This document shows positions 1-10,673 of a DNA stretch of 20,305 nt, one piece after another (position 1 is the stretch's first letter; each line of letters begins with the position of its first letter). Position numbers and translations under genes: made by a program. The notes under the pieces are model-generated. The model made no database searches, was not told the origin of the DNA, and saw nothing but the letters and a program-made list of their open reading frames with translations. This stretch comes from Setaria digitata (taxonomy: Eukaryota; Nematoda; Chromadorea; Rhabditida; Setariidae): positions 1 through 20,305 of the forward strand of contig RCAB01000774.1 of assembly GCA_003640385.1 (NCBI GenBank). The letters are read 5' to 3'.

Positions 1-82
1 TACCATTGCCGTCATTGTCGTTGTTACTGATATTGCTTGTTATTATCGTTGTGGTTGTTGTTGACGTTGTTACAGTTGCAAC
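1..82. repeat. Degenerate GTT/ATT trinucleotide-rich tract
   Basis: Successive TTG, GTT and ATT triplets with many interruptions, CAA-rich on the minus strand. It resembles a decayed trinucleotide microsatellite and is similar in kind to the tract at 15.6-15.9 kb. Stops occur in the minus frames, so it is not a polyglutamine coding repeat as it stands. Confidence 0.6.
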
Positions 83-2339
83 TATCATTTTGCAAAAGTA
101 GTGAAATTAAATTGGATGTGAAATGCCTTTTGCAAGAGCTATAAATTATTGTTACACAGTATATTGTTCCCTCAATCATCCCTCTCATCACATTTCATCT
201 TTGCTTCATCGTCTTCTTCCTCCTCCCGATGGGAATGCCTTTCTTTCTACATAGACTACGCTATGTTTCATTTATTCATTCTGTCCTCTTTTAATTTTAT
301 CTTTTTCAGTCTAAGCTTAATTCAAAAATAATGATTATCATACTGATTAGTTCTTATTTAAGCAATGATACCTTTAATGAGAAGTCGTACCAAAATCATT
401 AGGTGCAACGTTGAAAGATTATAAGAACCTTTTGGTTGCTAAGTTAGATCTAAAGTTTCAAATTACGATAATAGAAAAGATTAAACCTAATTTCATTGTA
501 GAAATGAATTGAATCATTCATATTTGCTGAAAATTTCACTAGTATTCACAGTGATATTGGTATATCAGCAGAATTGTCAAAGTGAAAATGATCATTTGGC
601 TATGAAGCTATTTGGCATCATGCTAACTAGTGAGTAGTTCGGTCTTGCTCGTTGGTAGTAGCATCGTCATCAATAAAATACACAATAGAAAATGAATACT
701 GGCTGTGTTTCAGAAGGAAATAAAGTGAAGACGAATACTCATTGACATTCTAAGCATTTGGCTCTTTTTTTTTTTTTTTATTCTCTCTTTGCTTTGGCCT
801 TTTTGTATCAAAAATAAATGGAATGTATATAACATAAAATGATATTATTTCCTCTGCTTCATTCACCTTCTCATTGAAATAATAATAATTTGAAAAAGAA
901 CTATTATTTGGCACATATCTAGAAGTAATTAGCTACAGTTAATCAAAATAATTATTGATTGCATGAATTCAATGCAAACTTTATTAATTTATTTGCTTCA
1001 TCAATTATTTCACACACAAATATGTCGGGTTTAATTAATAACATAATCACTGATTACATCAATCTGGAATAAACCTTATGATGTTATTTTTTACTTAATT
1101 ATATATGATTTAAATATGTTCGGGCACAGTAATATTCAATTTCAATCTTTCAGTTTTCAACTTCAATCAGTTCATATTCAATATTATTATTTTATTTGCT
1201 TGCTTAATTCTTTGCCAAAATTCATTCAGATTTTTTTATTTGTTTATTCAGTAAGTGTGCCACTCCAATAAGTTTAGGCGTAGGCTATGAATAATTAAAT
1301 ATCTCTTCGCATAAATTTTATTTCCACTTTTAAGTACTTAAATACATTTTTTTTAGGCAGCAGTTACTAACGTTATTCTAACCAAATGATGTATTATCAC
1401 TCGATCAGATCTGCTAAGTAGTATCGTATCATATCACATCGGTAACTTAAAGTCACATGATACTATTTAGAAATATTTAAATTAGCTTACTTGAGTTCTG
1501 ACCTTGCTCTATTATTGGTGACAGTTTTGGCTTCCAAGTCTAATATTATTACATCCTAGTCTCAACAATTTGCCAGTCAGTCTAAGGTAAAATAAATATG
1601 GTAAGAACTGCGATAATTGAAAAGTATTGTTTATTAAAGAAAATGACTAAAATATAATTCATGGAATAGGATAGGAAATGACCTGGGAATTAAGGATAAG
1701 ATTAGGAGCAATTTAGGCGTGTTACTTGGATTCGATCCTTTAAGTTCAAAATTAATTAAATGTGGAACTAAAATGTAACATATCTTTCTTCCTTACACTT
1801 TCTTCCTGTTTTTCAAATTTGAGGATTTATGAACAATTCTAATATTATTTCTGAACCGTTTTTTTCTACAACTGAATTTTTTGACACTATTTTATCTACT
1901 AAAAATTAAAATCAAACCTGAATTGTCGCTTTCGGTGATTCGTTGATATATTTCTACTTTTCAATAATTCAATTCATTTTAAACCAAATACAAAAAAAGA
2001 GATAATTGTTATTATACCTGCCTTTTTCAATAATTATAGGCTTGTCTTTATGACACGTTTAAAAGCATTTTCTGCTATCAATAACAGCATGCTATCATTT
2101 TTAATTTATCAATTTCCATTACCTTCTCTCTGCCTTTTGCAATTTTTCATTTTGTGACTTTTCTCTTAAAAAAAAAAAAAAAAAAAGAGGAAAAAAGAAA
2201 AAAAGAGAAAGATATAATTAATTACCGAAACTATTGTTTGCAAATGAAAAAATTTGTAGCAGTATACGATAGAAAAAGATTTTTCTTTGCCGAAAAAAAA
2301 TTAGGAAAGCTTTCAAATTCTTCAACTTTCAAGCATAAA

Positions 2340-2391
2340 GTTTTTATTTCAAATTTATAAAATTTGAATTTATAAAATTTGAAATAAAAAC
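2340..2391. repeat. 52-bp near-perfect palindrome (hairpin) with embedded 15-bp tandem repeat
   Basis: The left arm 2340-2361 and right arm 2369-2391 are inverted complements apart from one extra base, with a 7-base spacer atttgaa. The inner part is also an exact head-to-tail duplication of a 15-bp unit (2354-2368 and 2369-2383). A cruciform or RNA hairpin is possible. No terminator or transposon ends are recognised around it. Confidence 0.85.
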
Positions 2392-3260
2392 AAATAACCA
2401 ACAGGAACAGTCCAACTGTAACATCGAAATTCGTTTGTAAAAAAAAAAAAAAAAATCTCTACTTTTTTTCTAGTTTTATATTCATCAGTGTTCCTTCTCC
2501 TCCTTTTTTTTCTTTTTTTTTTGTTTTAAATTGAAATTAGCGCATATTTTGATTAATTAATGAAAATTTGATGGAATATTTTTAAATTATAAAATAAAAT
2601 GACATTTTCCTTCATCTTCATGTTTGTCTGAAATGAACGGTGTAAATAGGTTAAAACTGTTCACTTCTACCTTTTCTTTGTAATTTTTTTTCCTCCTATA
2701 ACATTTTATTCACCTCTCTTTCTTTCCTTTTTTCTTCCATTTTCTATTTACTTGAACATTTTCATTTTGTCATTTTTCATGCCTATCTTTCTTTCCAACT
2801 AACCAACGAACTTCAATTCTATCCATCTACATTAGGTGTCTTTCATTAATTTCATCAAATACATACACTTTTTTTTTTTTTTTTCTTTGTTCGTTTTCAT
2901 GGAATTTGAGCAAAAATTATTAGTTTTCTGAAATTCCTTCATCAGTAATTCAGAATTAGGCAACGAACCAATTTCTAGGGTCAATTTTAGTTAATGATTT
3001 TTTTTAAATGAATTAATTAGATTCAAAAAAAATTTTTCCATCAGTGTTAGAGAAGGTGAGAATCAGATTTAATGAGTTTATTTAGTTAATGATTTAAGAG
3101 ATTGAAACAGGAATCAGATTCTGGCGTTATCTGAACATCCATACAAGGAACTGATTCAGCCAGTCGTTTCATACTCACAGCATTAGATTTCTTAATCTAT
3201 GTTAACTTGTTAAAAGAAATTCGTTAGCTTAATTCTTTCATTATTTTATTCTTTTTAAAT

Positions 3261-3266
<6 letters not shown>

Positions 3267-3320
<54 letters not shown>
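3267..3320. repeat. (GA)27 microsatellite
   Basis: An uninterrupted GA dinucleotide run of 54 bp, about 360 bp upstream of exon 1, followed by tgatagtt. Likely length-polymorphic. A GAGA-type regulatory role is possible but unsupported. Confidence 0.97.
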
Positions 3321-3325
<5 letters not shown>

Positions 3326-3676
3326 GTTACCCGAAAAACAATTTCCTTCTTTTAATTTTCAAGTTTTAATTCTAGTTAATTTATAACCAGTTATAAATTT
3401 TGCTCTTTTCATCATTCATATATTCCGCCTTTTTTCTTTTCCTCTTTTCTACATCCAATCAGTTTGTTTCCTTTAATTTTCTTCCTTCCTTTTTTTTTTT
3501 CTTTTTTTTTTTTTTGATAGTAATGTTCAAAAATTTCATTCCAACAAATTTTAAATAAAAAAATGTTTCGTTCGAGAATTTTGTTAAAAATTTCAAATTT
3601 ATTATGAAATTTTGTAACTTTAATTTATGCAAAAAATATATTTAAGATGTTGATTTAATTAAAATTAATTTTTTAG

Positions 3677-3941
3677 AAACATTAAAAGAGTCACTGTCTT
3701 GTGCTGGTGAAGCGGTAATTTTAACACCAACAATAGTTGGAACAACGGAAACCGGTGGTTCTCCGGTGAATAGCGGTGGTGAGGCTGGGTTGGCTGAGGA
3801 GGTGCCGGATCCGGTTGTTTCTATCCTGATGAAGATGGAACAGATGAATACATCCAATGAGCTTGATTCGCGATCTGTTGCCTCTATACGAACCGGTTCA
3901 AGTAGTTCTGGTGGCGCACTGACCGATAGCTTCAGTCCAAG
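3677..3941 (+). CDS. Exon 1 (first recognised): N-terminal linker of the EVI5-like protein
   Basis: The acceptor is ttttag ending at 3676 and the donor GT is at 3942. The exon starts with two bases completing a codon and ends with two bases (AG) of Arg88. It encodes residues 1-88, rich in Gly, Ser, Thr and Pro, with a short helical stretch ILMKMEQMN followed by LDSRS and a Ser/Gly run. This pattern matches the LLAKLEEQN...DSKS...GSRRNSGSS stretch that precedes the TBC domain in vertebrate EVI5. There is an in-frame stop at 3643-3645 and no in-frame ATG before the acceptor, so at least one upstream exon must supply the start, unless translation begins at one of the internal Met codons. GC content is clearly above the flanking introns. 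Confidence 0.85.
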
Positions 3942-6900
3942 GTATCCGGTTTTTTCAGATTTATTTCCTTTTCAATTTTTCTCCATTTTTGTAAATCTGT
4001 GAAACTTTAAGTCCTAATTATTCTCTTCTGCTGGTCTTATTGAGTTTCAGTTGCTGTTTATTTCAATGTCAAATTTTGCATTTTATATTTTAGCGATTGA
4101 GAGACTACAGTTTAATTTTTATCTTCTTTTTTCTTGATATTTGATTATTATATCTTTCTTATACAAAACATATTTATTATTTTAGTGACATGTGTGTTTT
4201 ATTTTATATGCAACAAATAATAATAAGAATTAAAGTAAAACTGGCTTAGAGTACTTATATCTATTCAATTTCTAGATTTGTTAACTAGCCTTTGGAACAT
4301 ATTTTTTAATACCTTGATGAACTGATTTATTACGATAAAAAGGTTGAACTCATTTTTTGACTAATTTTTATAATTTTAACTTTTTTCCTTTTTATTTTGT
4401 CCAATCGAGGAATTCACACTTACACAAACAAAGAAAAAAAAAAAATGATTCGTTAAATTTGGCCGTCATTTGAATTTTGACTCACCGAATTTACCAATAT
4501 TGTCAAGGTTTTAATAATATTTTAGGTCAAATAAATCACGTGAAAACAGCGTACCAGCAGAGGATGATGAAGACTTGGATCTTTGGGCTATTTGGGGAAA
4601 TTTGATCAAAAACTGGGAAACAGAAATTAGGAAAAGACCAAATTACATTAAGGTTTATAACTTTGAATTTTTATTTCCGCCTTTTTAAACCTCTTAAACA
4701 ATAAAGCACAATTAACCACGATCGATATATTTCTGATATTTGTTAGTAATCAGTTAAATATTTGGAAAAGTTATATTTATCAAGTTGGCATCTGAAGCAA
4801 ATGACTATGCTACTATTTTTATTCCATTTCATGCTGCTTAATTACTTCCGAAATCATTTTTGCTTTTCTTTCCTTTTTTTTTTGAACTTTGAATTACCAG
4901 AAAAAAAGTCTTACTTTCTTAATTTTAAGTCAGTGTCAATTTATTAAACCATTTGCGTTCTTAAAATTTAATTTCTCTTAGTTTTGTGGAATTGAGACTT
5001 AAAAATGCAAAAATTGAGGGCTGAAATGTTGAACAGAAATGACTTCAATGAATGATAAATGAATTTTTTCAAACAAAATATCCACAGAACTAATGAATTC
5101 AAAATAAGTCCTAAAAGAATGATTAAAAAAGCGCAAACCGATAATTGAGTAATTTTTATCACTAGATGGGCTGATAAAATTCTTAAAAAAAATACTGAAA
5201 TTTAGGAGCATATATTTTAGAATCAGTATTAGAATGTATTAGAATCTAAAAACAGAAAAATAATGAAATGACGATGACTAATGTATTCTTTTAAAACCTT
5301 TAAATAGTATGCTAATGAATTATTCGTCAATGAATTAAAAAATTTAATTTTTTCTCATATATCGGAGTTCCTTTTAGCACACTTTAACCATGAGGCTATA
5401 GAAAAATAAAGGAAATGATAAGAGGGAAGAAATTAAATAAATNCCATATATCGGAGTTCCTTTCAGCACACTTTAAGCATGAGGCTATAGAAAAATAAAG
5501 GAAATGATAAGAGGGAAGAAATTAAATAAATTCGAATTTTCAAACTGAAATGGATCAAATTTATCTCATTAGAATATAAAAAAAAAGATGGGGAGTACTG
5601 ATAAGAAAAACGTGAGGAATAGAGATGATAATAAAAGAATAATAATAAATAATAAAAGCATAAGAAACAGTGATAATAACGCAGTCATTAAATTAGCTAA
5701 AAGAAATTATTTTACCCATTGATATACAATTATTATTTTTTTGCTTATTTTAACTAAAGTTAAAGAAGTTTATATCTCGACGAAATTAAGCAACATTAAT
5801 AAAGGCTTAAAAACAATGAACGCATGATTTGACGTACGTTATAAGTAATGACTACGTACTTTGCGTGACTGAGTAGACGTTGCAGGAGCTTGTCGGTCGT
5901 GGCATCCCTCAACATTTTCGTACGATAGCTTGGCAGTTATTAAGTGACGCTAAAGTGTCCACAATTCATGATATATATGTTGATTGCTTGAGGAGAACTT
6001 CACCATATGAAAAAGTAACTTTTGTTTACCTGTTTACTTAATTGTGGTTAGCCTGACTACAACCCAAGTGATGATCATATGACTGCAGGTAATATTACGT
6101 GACATCCCACGAACTTATCCAGAGTTAGAATTCTTCAAGGATAATGGTCGTGGTCAACAAGCACTTTTTAATGTCATTAAGGCATACAGTATTCATGATG
6201 TTGAAGTTGGCTACTGTCAAGGAAGTGCCTTCATCGTCGGACAATTACTATTGCAGGTCTAATTTTCAGTTAGTGCCATTCAAGCCTAGTGCCATCTTTA
6301 CCATTAACGATATTTAAGCCTCGAGATCTATACTATTATTAGTACAATTCAATCCTAGAACATGTTTATATCATTGTTGATGTTTATACCATTGAGGCTA
6401 GCCTAGAATATCTTATCTATCACTGTTCCCAGTGGGAAATCTTGCTTATCAAGAGCAAATCAAACCATTCGCCTTTTTCGTCTAACTGATAGGCGATAAT
6501 TTTTATAAGTTTAGAATTATTTGTATTTCTTTGTACGATACAATAGAATGGAAGATACTTTTTTCGGTGCTAAATGAGTTTCCGAAAAAGTGATTAATTA
6601 GTAGGTGATAATTAATTATTCCGAAAAAGGTAATTTCATTTCTCTTAGCTCGAATCACTAATTATTTTGATTTATTTTGTTTTAGATGCCTGAAGAGGAA
6701 GCTTTTGCGGTATTTGTACGTCTAATGGAAACGTACCGCTTAAGAGAATTGTTCAAGCCTACGATGACCGAATTGGGTTTATGTATGTTTCAGCTTGAGT
6801 GCCTTGTTCAGGTTAGTTCACACTTTTCTTGTTTCAATTAAATTCTTTGAAACTAGAATATGACAGAGCGCTCGATGATAGGAAATACAATTTTTAGTCT

Positions 6901-9900
6901 AGATGATGATCAAACTTCAATAAAAAGTAACAAATTTAGTCTAGATTGATGAACAAACTTTAAGCATAAAGCTTTTACACACGTAGTGTGTCGTACTATC
7001 ACATTCCGTCATTCGGTATGATGCATTAATCCGGTTGAAGTCACGAATGCCGTCAGCCGGATGTTCTTTCATTTTTCAGACATCCTGTTTGTTTTAATCT
7101 TAAATGTACAATCCTTTTCTTTACTAAATATTCGATTAATTTGCAATATTTGGTCCTTTGAAGTATGGCAAATTTAAGTGAAGTGGTTTCATATGAAACT
7201 GGTAATCTGAATACAATCATTTTTACCAGTGCTTCATTAAATTCTCTTGAAGCTATTAATTAATATGAAATAAGTGACAGATACTAGTAATCACATTAAT
7301 AGTAATTTATAGATTCTAGGAAGTTTATTATTTATTTATTATATCAGCTTAATCTCATCATTTTATATAATCTCTATTTATTTTTACTCACTCATACACT
7401 ACACGTTCCATATATGTTTTTTTTAATAATGATGAAATGCTTAACTGAAATTTAATTTAGGAACAAATGCCAGATTTATGTGCACATTTCAATAATATGG
7501 GTTTCGATACAAGTATGTATGCTAGCAGTTGGTTCTTGGCTCTTTTTACTACAACATTACCACTGGAGTTGGCGAACAGAATTATGGATATTTTTCTTGT
7601 TGAGGTATTATTATCTTTCATTTATACCACTAATTAATTTCCATTCTTATTCATGCTAAAGAGGTCAATTCGAAATATTATTTCCAACATTCTTAATCTA
7701 TGAATGTGATGAGTGAATATTCCTCAGTGCTCGATTTATATTCATTTTGGTTTCCGTTTTACTTTATCGCTTATAAAATCAAAATAGTTTTTGCTGTTTG
7801 ATTTCGTCATTTTAATTGGACAGTTTAATTTTATTTCAATTCTAGCTGATTTTAAAGATTGTTAGCAGATTTTTCGGTATCATTTTACGCGGCTAATAGC
7901 GAAATCCCTTTATAGTTTTATAAATTTCTGTGATTTTTTCTTCCACCATTTATTTCTTGCCAGTGATTTATGATGCAGGCCTTTTTCTTACTTAGGTATT
8001 CTAAATTTCGCGAGACAGTTTGGATCTAGCATTTTTCCTTGACTATCGCAAAATTATTTTCATTAATAACTGAATTTTTTAAAAATAAATTTTAAATTTC
8101 TGAAATTTTCATAAATTTTACTATCCTCTGAATTGACTTGTCGACTAAACAATGAAAATTAATTGTTTTCCTTTTCTTTTTTTCTTTTCTTTTTTTTTTT
8201 TTTTTTAATGGTTGACAAGATTTTTACCTTTCAAATATGGATCATTTTCCTGTAAATTTGATGTTGTAATTTGACCGTAAAAAAAGGAACAAAAGAAACA
8301 TATAAAAAAAAATCTTTAATGTTTCATTTGTGGACTCAGAAGCTGTGATTTTTTTCTTTTCTTTTTTTTTTTTTGAGATTCCTTTGACCGATATAGCCAT
8401 TTTATCAGTATTACTTCCAGGATATTCATTTTTTCGATTATTAATTTTCTTCTCAGCCATTTTTTTTCTTTTTTTCATGGAAATAGTTTTTTTCTGCGAA
8501 ACTTAAAAATTTTTGAAAGAATTTTTTTTTAATTTTCAAGCTTTAAGTAAATATTTTTACTTCTAAAAATGAGATATTTTCTATGACTGTTTGAGCTTTG
8601 GATAATTTATGGGAGGAAAATTGTTAACTCTTTCAATTAATTTGTCAAAAATAGTTCATATTTTCATCGCTTTAATTTTATTAATTTTATTTTAGGGGAT
8701 GGAATTTATATTTCGCGTAGCTCTAGCAATTTTGCAACAAGCTCGATTAGATCTATTAAGGCTCGATATGGAAAGCATGCTGAAGGTAAGTTTCAGAATG
8801 AAAAATTATTTTTTAGCTGTACTATACTGTAATCGTCGCTAAATAGAGTGCACTATTTCCAGTTATTATTAAGCCTAAGCTAAGTTATTGTTAAGCCTAA
8901 GCTAACAAAAACAGCGTATTGTACTAATTAGTTTCTATTTATTCCGTATTTAAGAAAATTTATGTATTCGTGAATATATTTTTGGTTCTTTTGTCATTAC
9001 AGTATTTTCAACGTGAAGTACGTGAGCGTTATGAGAACGATCACGAGCTTTTGTTTGTTGTGGCTAACAAAGTTACGCTCAATGCTAAAAAAATGAAAAA
9101 GTTAGTTTTCGTATCGTATTGCTGATAATGTTCGTACCTAATTGGACGAATAAAATTTATCGAAATTAAAATTTTATTTTTGGTCATTTATAAAAAAAAA
9201 AAGCAGTAGAATTTTAAAATTTGAATATATCTTCACTTATTTTACTGCAGTTGATATGTTTTTTCATAACATATTTTTGAAATTATCCGATGATCAGTTT
9301 TATCATTGCCATTTTTGGCCGGAAATCGTCACACTCCACATAAAATAAACAACCTTATAGCACCAGCTATTATCAGTTGGAACCATATGAAAGAATCGAC
9401 AATATACATTATTTATTATCAGGTGCTAATCAGTTTGCGTAAAAAAAGCGGCACACGTTATCATTTATTATTATATAATACTACTTATTTACCATATAAA
9501 AAAGGAGCTATACGCAATCACAAATTACTAATAAAACTTTTCATTATTTATAATGTAATTATTAGAGTTACATTATAACAATTAAGTTATGAGTTTGGCA
9601 AAATTTATTCGGTGAAATTTGATGTAAAATTTTTCCTGCTTTTCATTTTATACCCACCAAATGCGAATAATTCATCAAATTTCATACTGGCTAGACCAAA
9701 AAAAGGAAATGATAAATTAAAAAGTGATTATTTTCGGTGATATCAGTAACAAGTCCGTTATTACACCGTATAAAACAGTAATGTTTTTTTTTTGTTCATA
9801 ATGCTACAATTCTTCAAGAAAAAATTTCCGTTCCTTAAAAAAAAAGATTTTCGGAATTATTTTCTTCATCTATTCCTTTTCTCTTTTTTCTTTTGCTGTT

Positions 9901-10673
9901 AAAGTAAGTAAACTAATAAAATCTGTGCTGAAAATACTGAAATGATAAATTTCTGTTCATTTTTTGATTTTCTTTTTTAGGAAAAAAAAAGTCAAAAAAA
10001 TATTTTGTTTATCTATTTCAGTATAATGTTGTGAATGCATCAGCAAAAAATTCAAAAAAATTTGTTAGAAAAAAAAAAAGACATCCGACTTTCGTAATCG
10101 ATCATTCTTCTGAAATTTATGAAATATTGAAAAATCAAAGCATTTTCTTTAACTCCAAGACAAGGATAAAATTATTATATGTGAGTAAAATGTCACGAAT
10201 TGTTCGTAATAATATCTGTAATGTATGGAACACAATAATAATATTACAATATGGCAACTTTAATGAATAGAAATAAACTATTTTATAAATTTTGCCCCTT
10301 TTTTAAAGTTTAAAATCAGTTAGAAAATTGAATAAGTGGTAGCTTTTACCAGGAAGCTTTTAAAATCTATTAATTTGCTCAGTGGCTAACGAAGTAACTA
10401 ATTCTTTTTAACTGTTAAGAACTCCATTAATTTAAATGATTTCAGTCTTTCAAGAATTTTTTCAAGTTCAATGCAGTATTTTTTTTTTTTTTGTTTTTTT
10501 AAATTAGCTAATACCAATTTAGCCAATATTCCATAATTCAATAATTTTTAATAGAGAATTTTTGTTTTAATCAACAAGTAAAATAATCAGTTAATTTTTG
10601 CAACTTTTTCAGGCTTGAAAAAGATTATTTGGCGAAACGAACCAAAGAGCAAGAAGAAGCTATCGAATTAAGG
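3677..10673 (+). CDS. EVI5-like TBC-domain Rab GTPase-activating protein, partial, nine exons
   Basis: Join of 3677-3941, 4526-4652, 5886-6014, 6089-6256, 6686-6811, 7461-7604, 8696-8785, 9003-9100 and 10613-10673. All eight introns are GT-AG and phases agree, giving 402 codons (residue 1 is the first complete codon, at 3679). Seen: a Ser/Gly/Thr-rich linker (1-105), a Trp-rich segment (107-118), a TBC domain (about 131-349) with arginine finger R181 in IxxDxxRT and glutamine finger Q217 in YCQG, then a charged helix (350-402). Family knowledge: TBC proteins speed GTP hydrolysis by Rab GTPases on membranes; EVI5 proteins have been linked to Rab11 and recycling endosomes and carry a long C-terminal coiled coil. 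The match to the EVI5/EVI5L subfamily is by remembered sequence, not a search, but extends outside the TBC domain on both sides. The start and the main coiled coil are missing, roughly half of a typical length of about 800 residues. The Rab target cannot be told from the sequence. Confidence 0.93.
3942..4525 (+). other. Intron 1 (584 bp)
   Basis: AT-rich GT-AG intron in phase 2, acceptor tattttag. I see no further coding sequence or structured element in it. Confidence 0.8.
4526..4652 (+). CDS. Exon 2: Trp-rich segment before the TBC domain
   Basis: One base completes Arg88, then 42 codons (residues 89-130) end in phase 0. An acidic run (EDDEDLD) leads into LWAIWGNLIKNWE (W108, W111, W118), the counterpart of the LWGRIVNEWE segment that precedes the TBC domain in EVI5 and EVI5L. 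This block lies outside the general TBC fold, so it is strong evidence for the EVI5 subfamily rather than another TBC family. The basic end (RKRP..YIK) runs directly into exon 3 without a gap relative to the remembered homologues. Confidence 0.92.
4653..5885 (+). other. Intron 2 (1233 bp in this assembly, contains an N join)
   Basis: GT-AG phase 0 intron with acceptor gttgcag. It contains the N at 5443 and the 87-bp repeated flanks, so its true length may be about 90 bp shorter. Open frames in it on the minus strand near 4968-5211 show no family resemblance and look like chance. Confidence 0.8.
5356..5531. repeat. 87-bp duplication flanking an N (assembly join)
   Basis: Copy 5356-5442 and copy 5445-5531 differ at only two positions and are separated by the single N at 5443 and one c. 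The arrangement is that of two contig ends that overlap but were joined without being merged. It lies within intron 2, and exons 2 and 3 on either side join correctly, so contig order here is supported. Confidence 0.9.
5886..6014 (+). CDS. Exon 3: start of the TBC domain
   Basis: 43 codons in phase 0 (residues 131-173). ELVGRGIPQHFRTIAWQLL contains the classical opening TBC motif (R-G-I-P-x-x-x-R-x-x-x-W), with R135-G136-I137-P138, R142 and W146. The exon ends with SPYEK, the helix before the arginine-finger segment. The donor AAA|GTAACT is good. The following intron is the shortest of the gene (74 bp). Confidence 0.96.
6089..6256 (+). CDS. Exon 4: both catalytic fingers of the TBC domain
   Basis: 56 codons in phase 0 (residues 174-229). 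The arginine finger lies in ILRDIPRT, with R181 encoded by CGA at 6110-6112. The glutamine finger lies in GYCQGSAF, with Q217 encoded by CAA at 6218-6220. In the known dual-finger mechanism these two residues act in trans on the Rab-bound GTP, so this copy is predicted to be catalytically competent. The acceptor is ctgcag and the exon opens with GTAATA, which itself resembles a donor. The 74-bp intron and the conserved reading frame on both sides make the chosen border firm. Confidence 0.97.
6257..6685 (+). other. Intron 4 (429 bp)
   Basis: GT-AG phase 0 intron with acceptor ttgttttag. No other element recognised. Confidence 0.85.
6686..6811 (+). CDS. Exon 5: TBC domain, MPEEEAF block
   Basis: 42 codons in phase 0 (residues 230-271). 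It opens with MPEEEAF and contains YRLRELFKP (246-254), both hallmarks of the EVI5 TBC domain, then a conserved MTELGLCMFQLE helix. The initial ATG is an internal Met: the frame joins seamlessly with LLLQ at the end of exon 4. Confidence 0.96.
6812..7460 (+). other. Intron 5 (649 bp)
   Basis: GT-AG phase 0 intron, acceptor tttaatttag. It holds the imperfect direct repeat at 6893-6960; otherwise nothing is recognised. Confidence 0.85.
6893..6960. repeat. Imperfect direct repeat, about 25 bp, offset 42 bp
   Basis: Two copies beginning tttagtctaga and ending caaactt lie at 6893-6917 and 6935-6960, separated by 17 bp. They differ mainly around the gatgat/ttgatg core. This is a local intronic duplication with no visible function. 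Confidence 0.7.
7461..7604 (+). CDS. Exon 6: TBC domain, MYASSWF block
   Basis: 48 codons in phase 0 (residues 272-319). EQMPDLCAHF is followed by MYASSWFLALF (290-300), the conserved SMYASSWFLTLF block of this TBC subfamily, then the helix that ends in DIFLVE. Borders are tttaatttag and GAG|GTATTA. Confidence 0.96.
7605..8695 (+). other. Intron 6 (1091 bp)
   Basis: GT-AG phase 0 intron with several poly-T runs around 8190-8210 and 8340-8380. The antisense open frame at 8242-8478 is Lys-rich because it reads through those runs, and I do not regard it as a gene. Confidence 0.85.
8696..8785 (+). CDS. Exon 7: end of the TBC domain
   Basis: 30 codons in phase 0 (residues 320-349): GMEFIFRVALAILQQ followed by LDLLRLDMESMLK. 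This matches the GLEIVFRVGLALLQ and LDMEGM motifs near the end of EVI5-type TBC domains. The donor AAG|GTAAGT is the best in the gene. Confidence 0.94.
8862..8905. repeat. 22-bp tandem duplication in intron 7
   Basis: Adjacent copies at 8862-8883 and 8884-8905 differ by one base (a/g at position 7) and share ttaagcctaagctaa. It lies in the 217-bp intron 7 (8786-9002) and was probably produced by recent slippage or a repair duplication. Confidence 0.9.
9003..9100 (+). CDS. Exon 8: linker after the TBC domain
   Basis: 32 codons plus two bases (residues 350-382). It begins YFQRE, like the YFQR that follows the TBC domain in EVI5, and ends NAKKMKK, the counterpart of NPKKMKR before the coiled coil. 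Acceptor is attacag. The donor AAAAA|GTTAGT lies in an A-run. The two trailing bases AA join the first G of exon 9 to give Lys382. Confidence 0.92.
9101..10612 (+). other. Intron 8 (1512 bp, longest between recognised exons)
   Basis: GT-AG phase 2 intron with acceptor ctttttcag. It contains two + strand open frames (9306-9578 with 90 codons, 10031-10270 with 79 codons). Neither resembles a known family, and at this base composition open frames of this length are expected by chance. I do not annotate them as genes. Confidence 0.85.
10613..10673 (+). CDS. Exon 9 (last secure exon): start of the coiled coil
   Basis: One base completes Lys382, then 20 codons (383-402): LEKDYLAKRTKEQEEAIELR. This aligns with the LEKEY...KTKEMEEQ.EIK helix at the start of the EVI5 coiled coil. 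The exon ends in phase 0 at AGG|GTTCGT, a weaker donor than the others, but homology stops here: the family continues with RLRTENRLL, which is not encoded downstream. The frame stays open for 31 further codons into the intron, to TAA at 10767-10769. Confidence 0.85.

Larger units (their letters stand above)
1..3676. other. 5' region without recognisable coding sequence
   Basis: AT-rich sequence upstream of the first recognised exon. It is either upstream intergenic sequence or a long 5' intron of the EVI5-like gene, because exon 1 needs an earlier exon. I looked on both strands for a first exon ending one base into a codon that would splice to 3677 and found none I can defend. Short ORFs at 149-331 and 2154-2360 are low-complexity (Ser-rich, Lys-rich). 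Confidence 0.6.

Noticed and set aside
149..331. Ser-rich ORF and, on the opposite strand, an acidic reading (REEEEEDDEAK) ending in a stop
   Set aside because: Low-complexity purine/pyrimidine tract; a minus-strand terminal exon after ctatgtag is conceivable but nothing else supports it.
9306..9578. 90-codon open frame in intron 8 of the EVI5-like gene
   Set aside because: No family resemblance, no good splice sites in register, and at least one frame of this length is expected by chance in this much AT-rich sequence.
10031..10270. 79-codon open frame in intron 8
   Set aside because: Lys/Asn/Ile-rich composition from A-rich DNA; no motif and no splice context.
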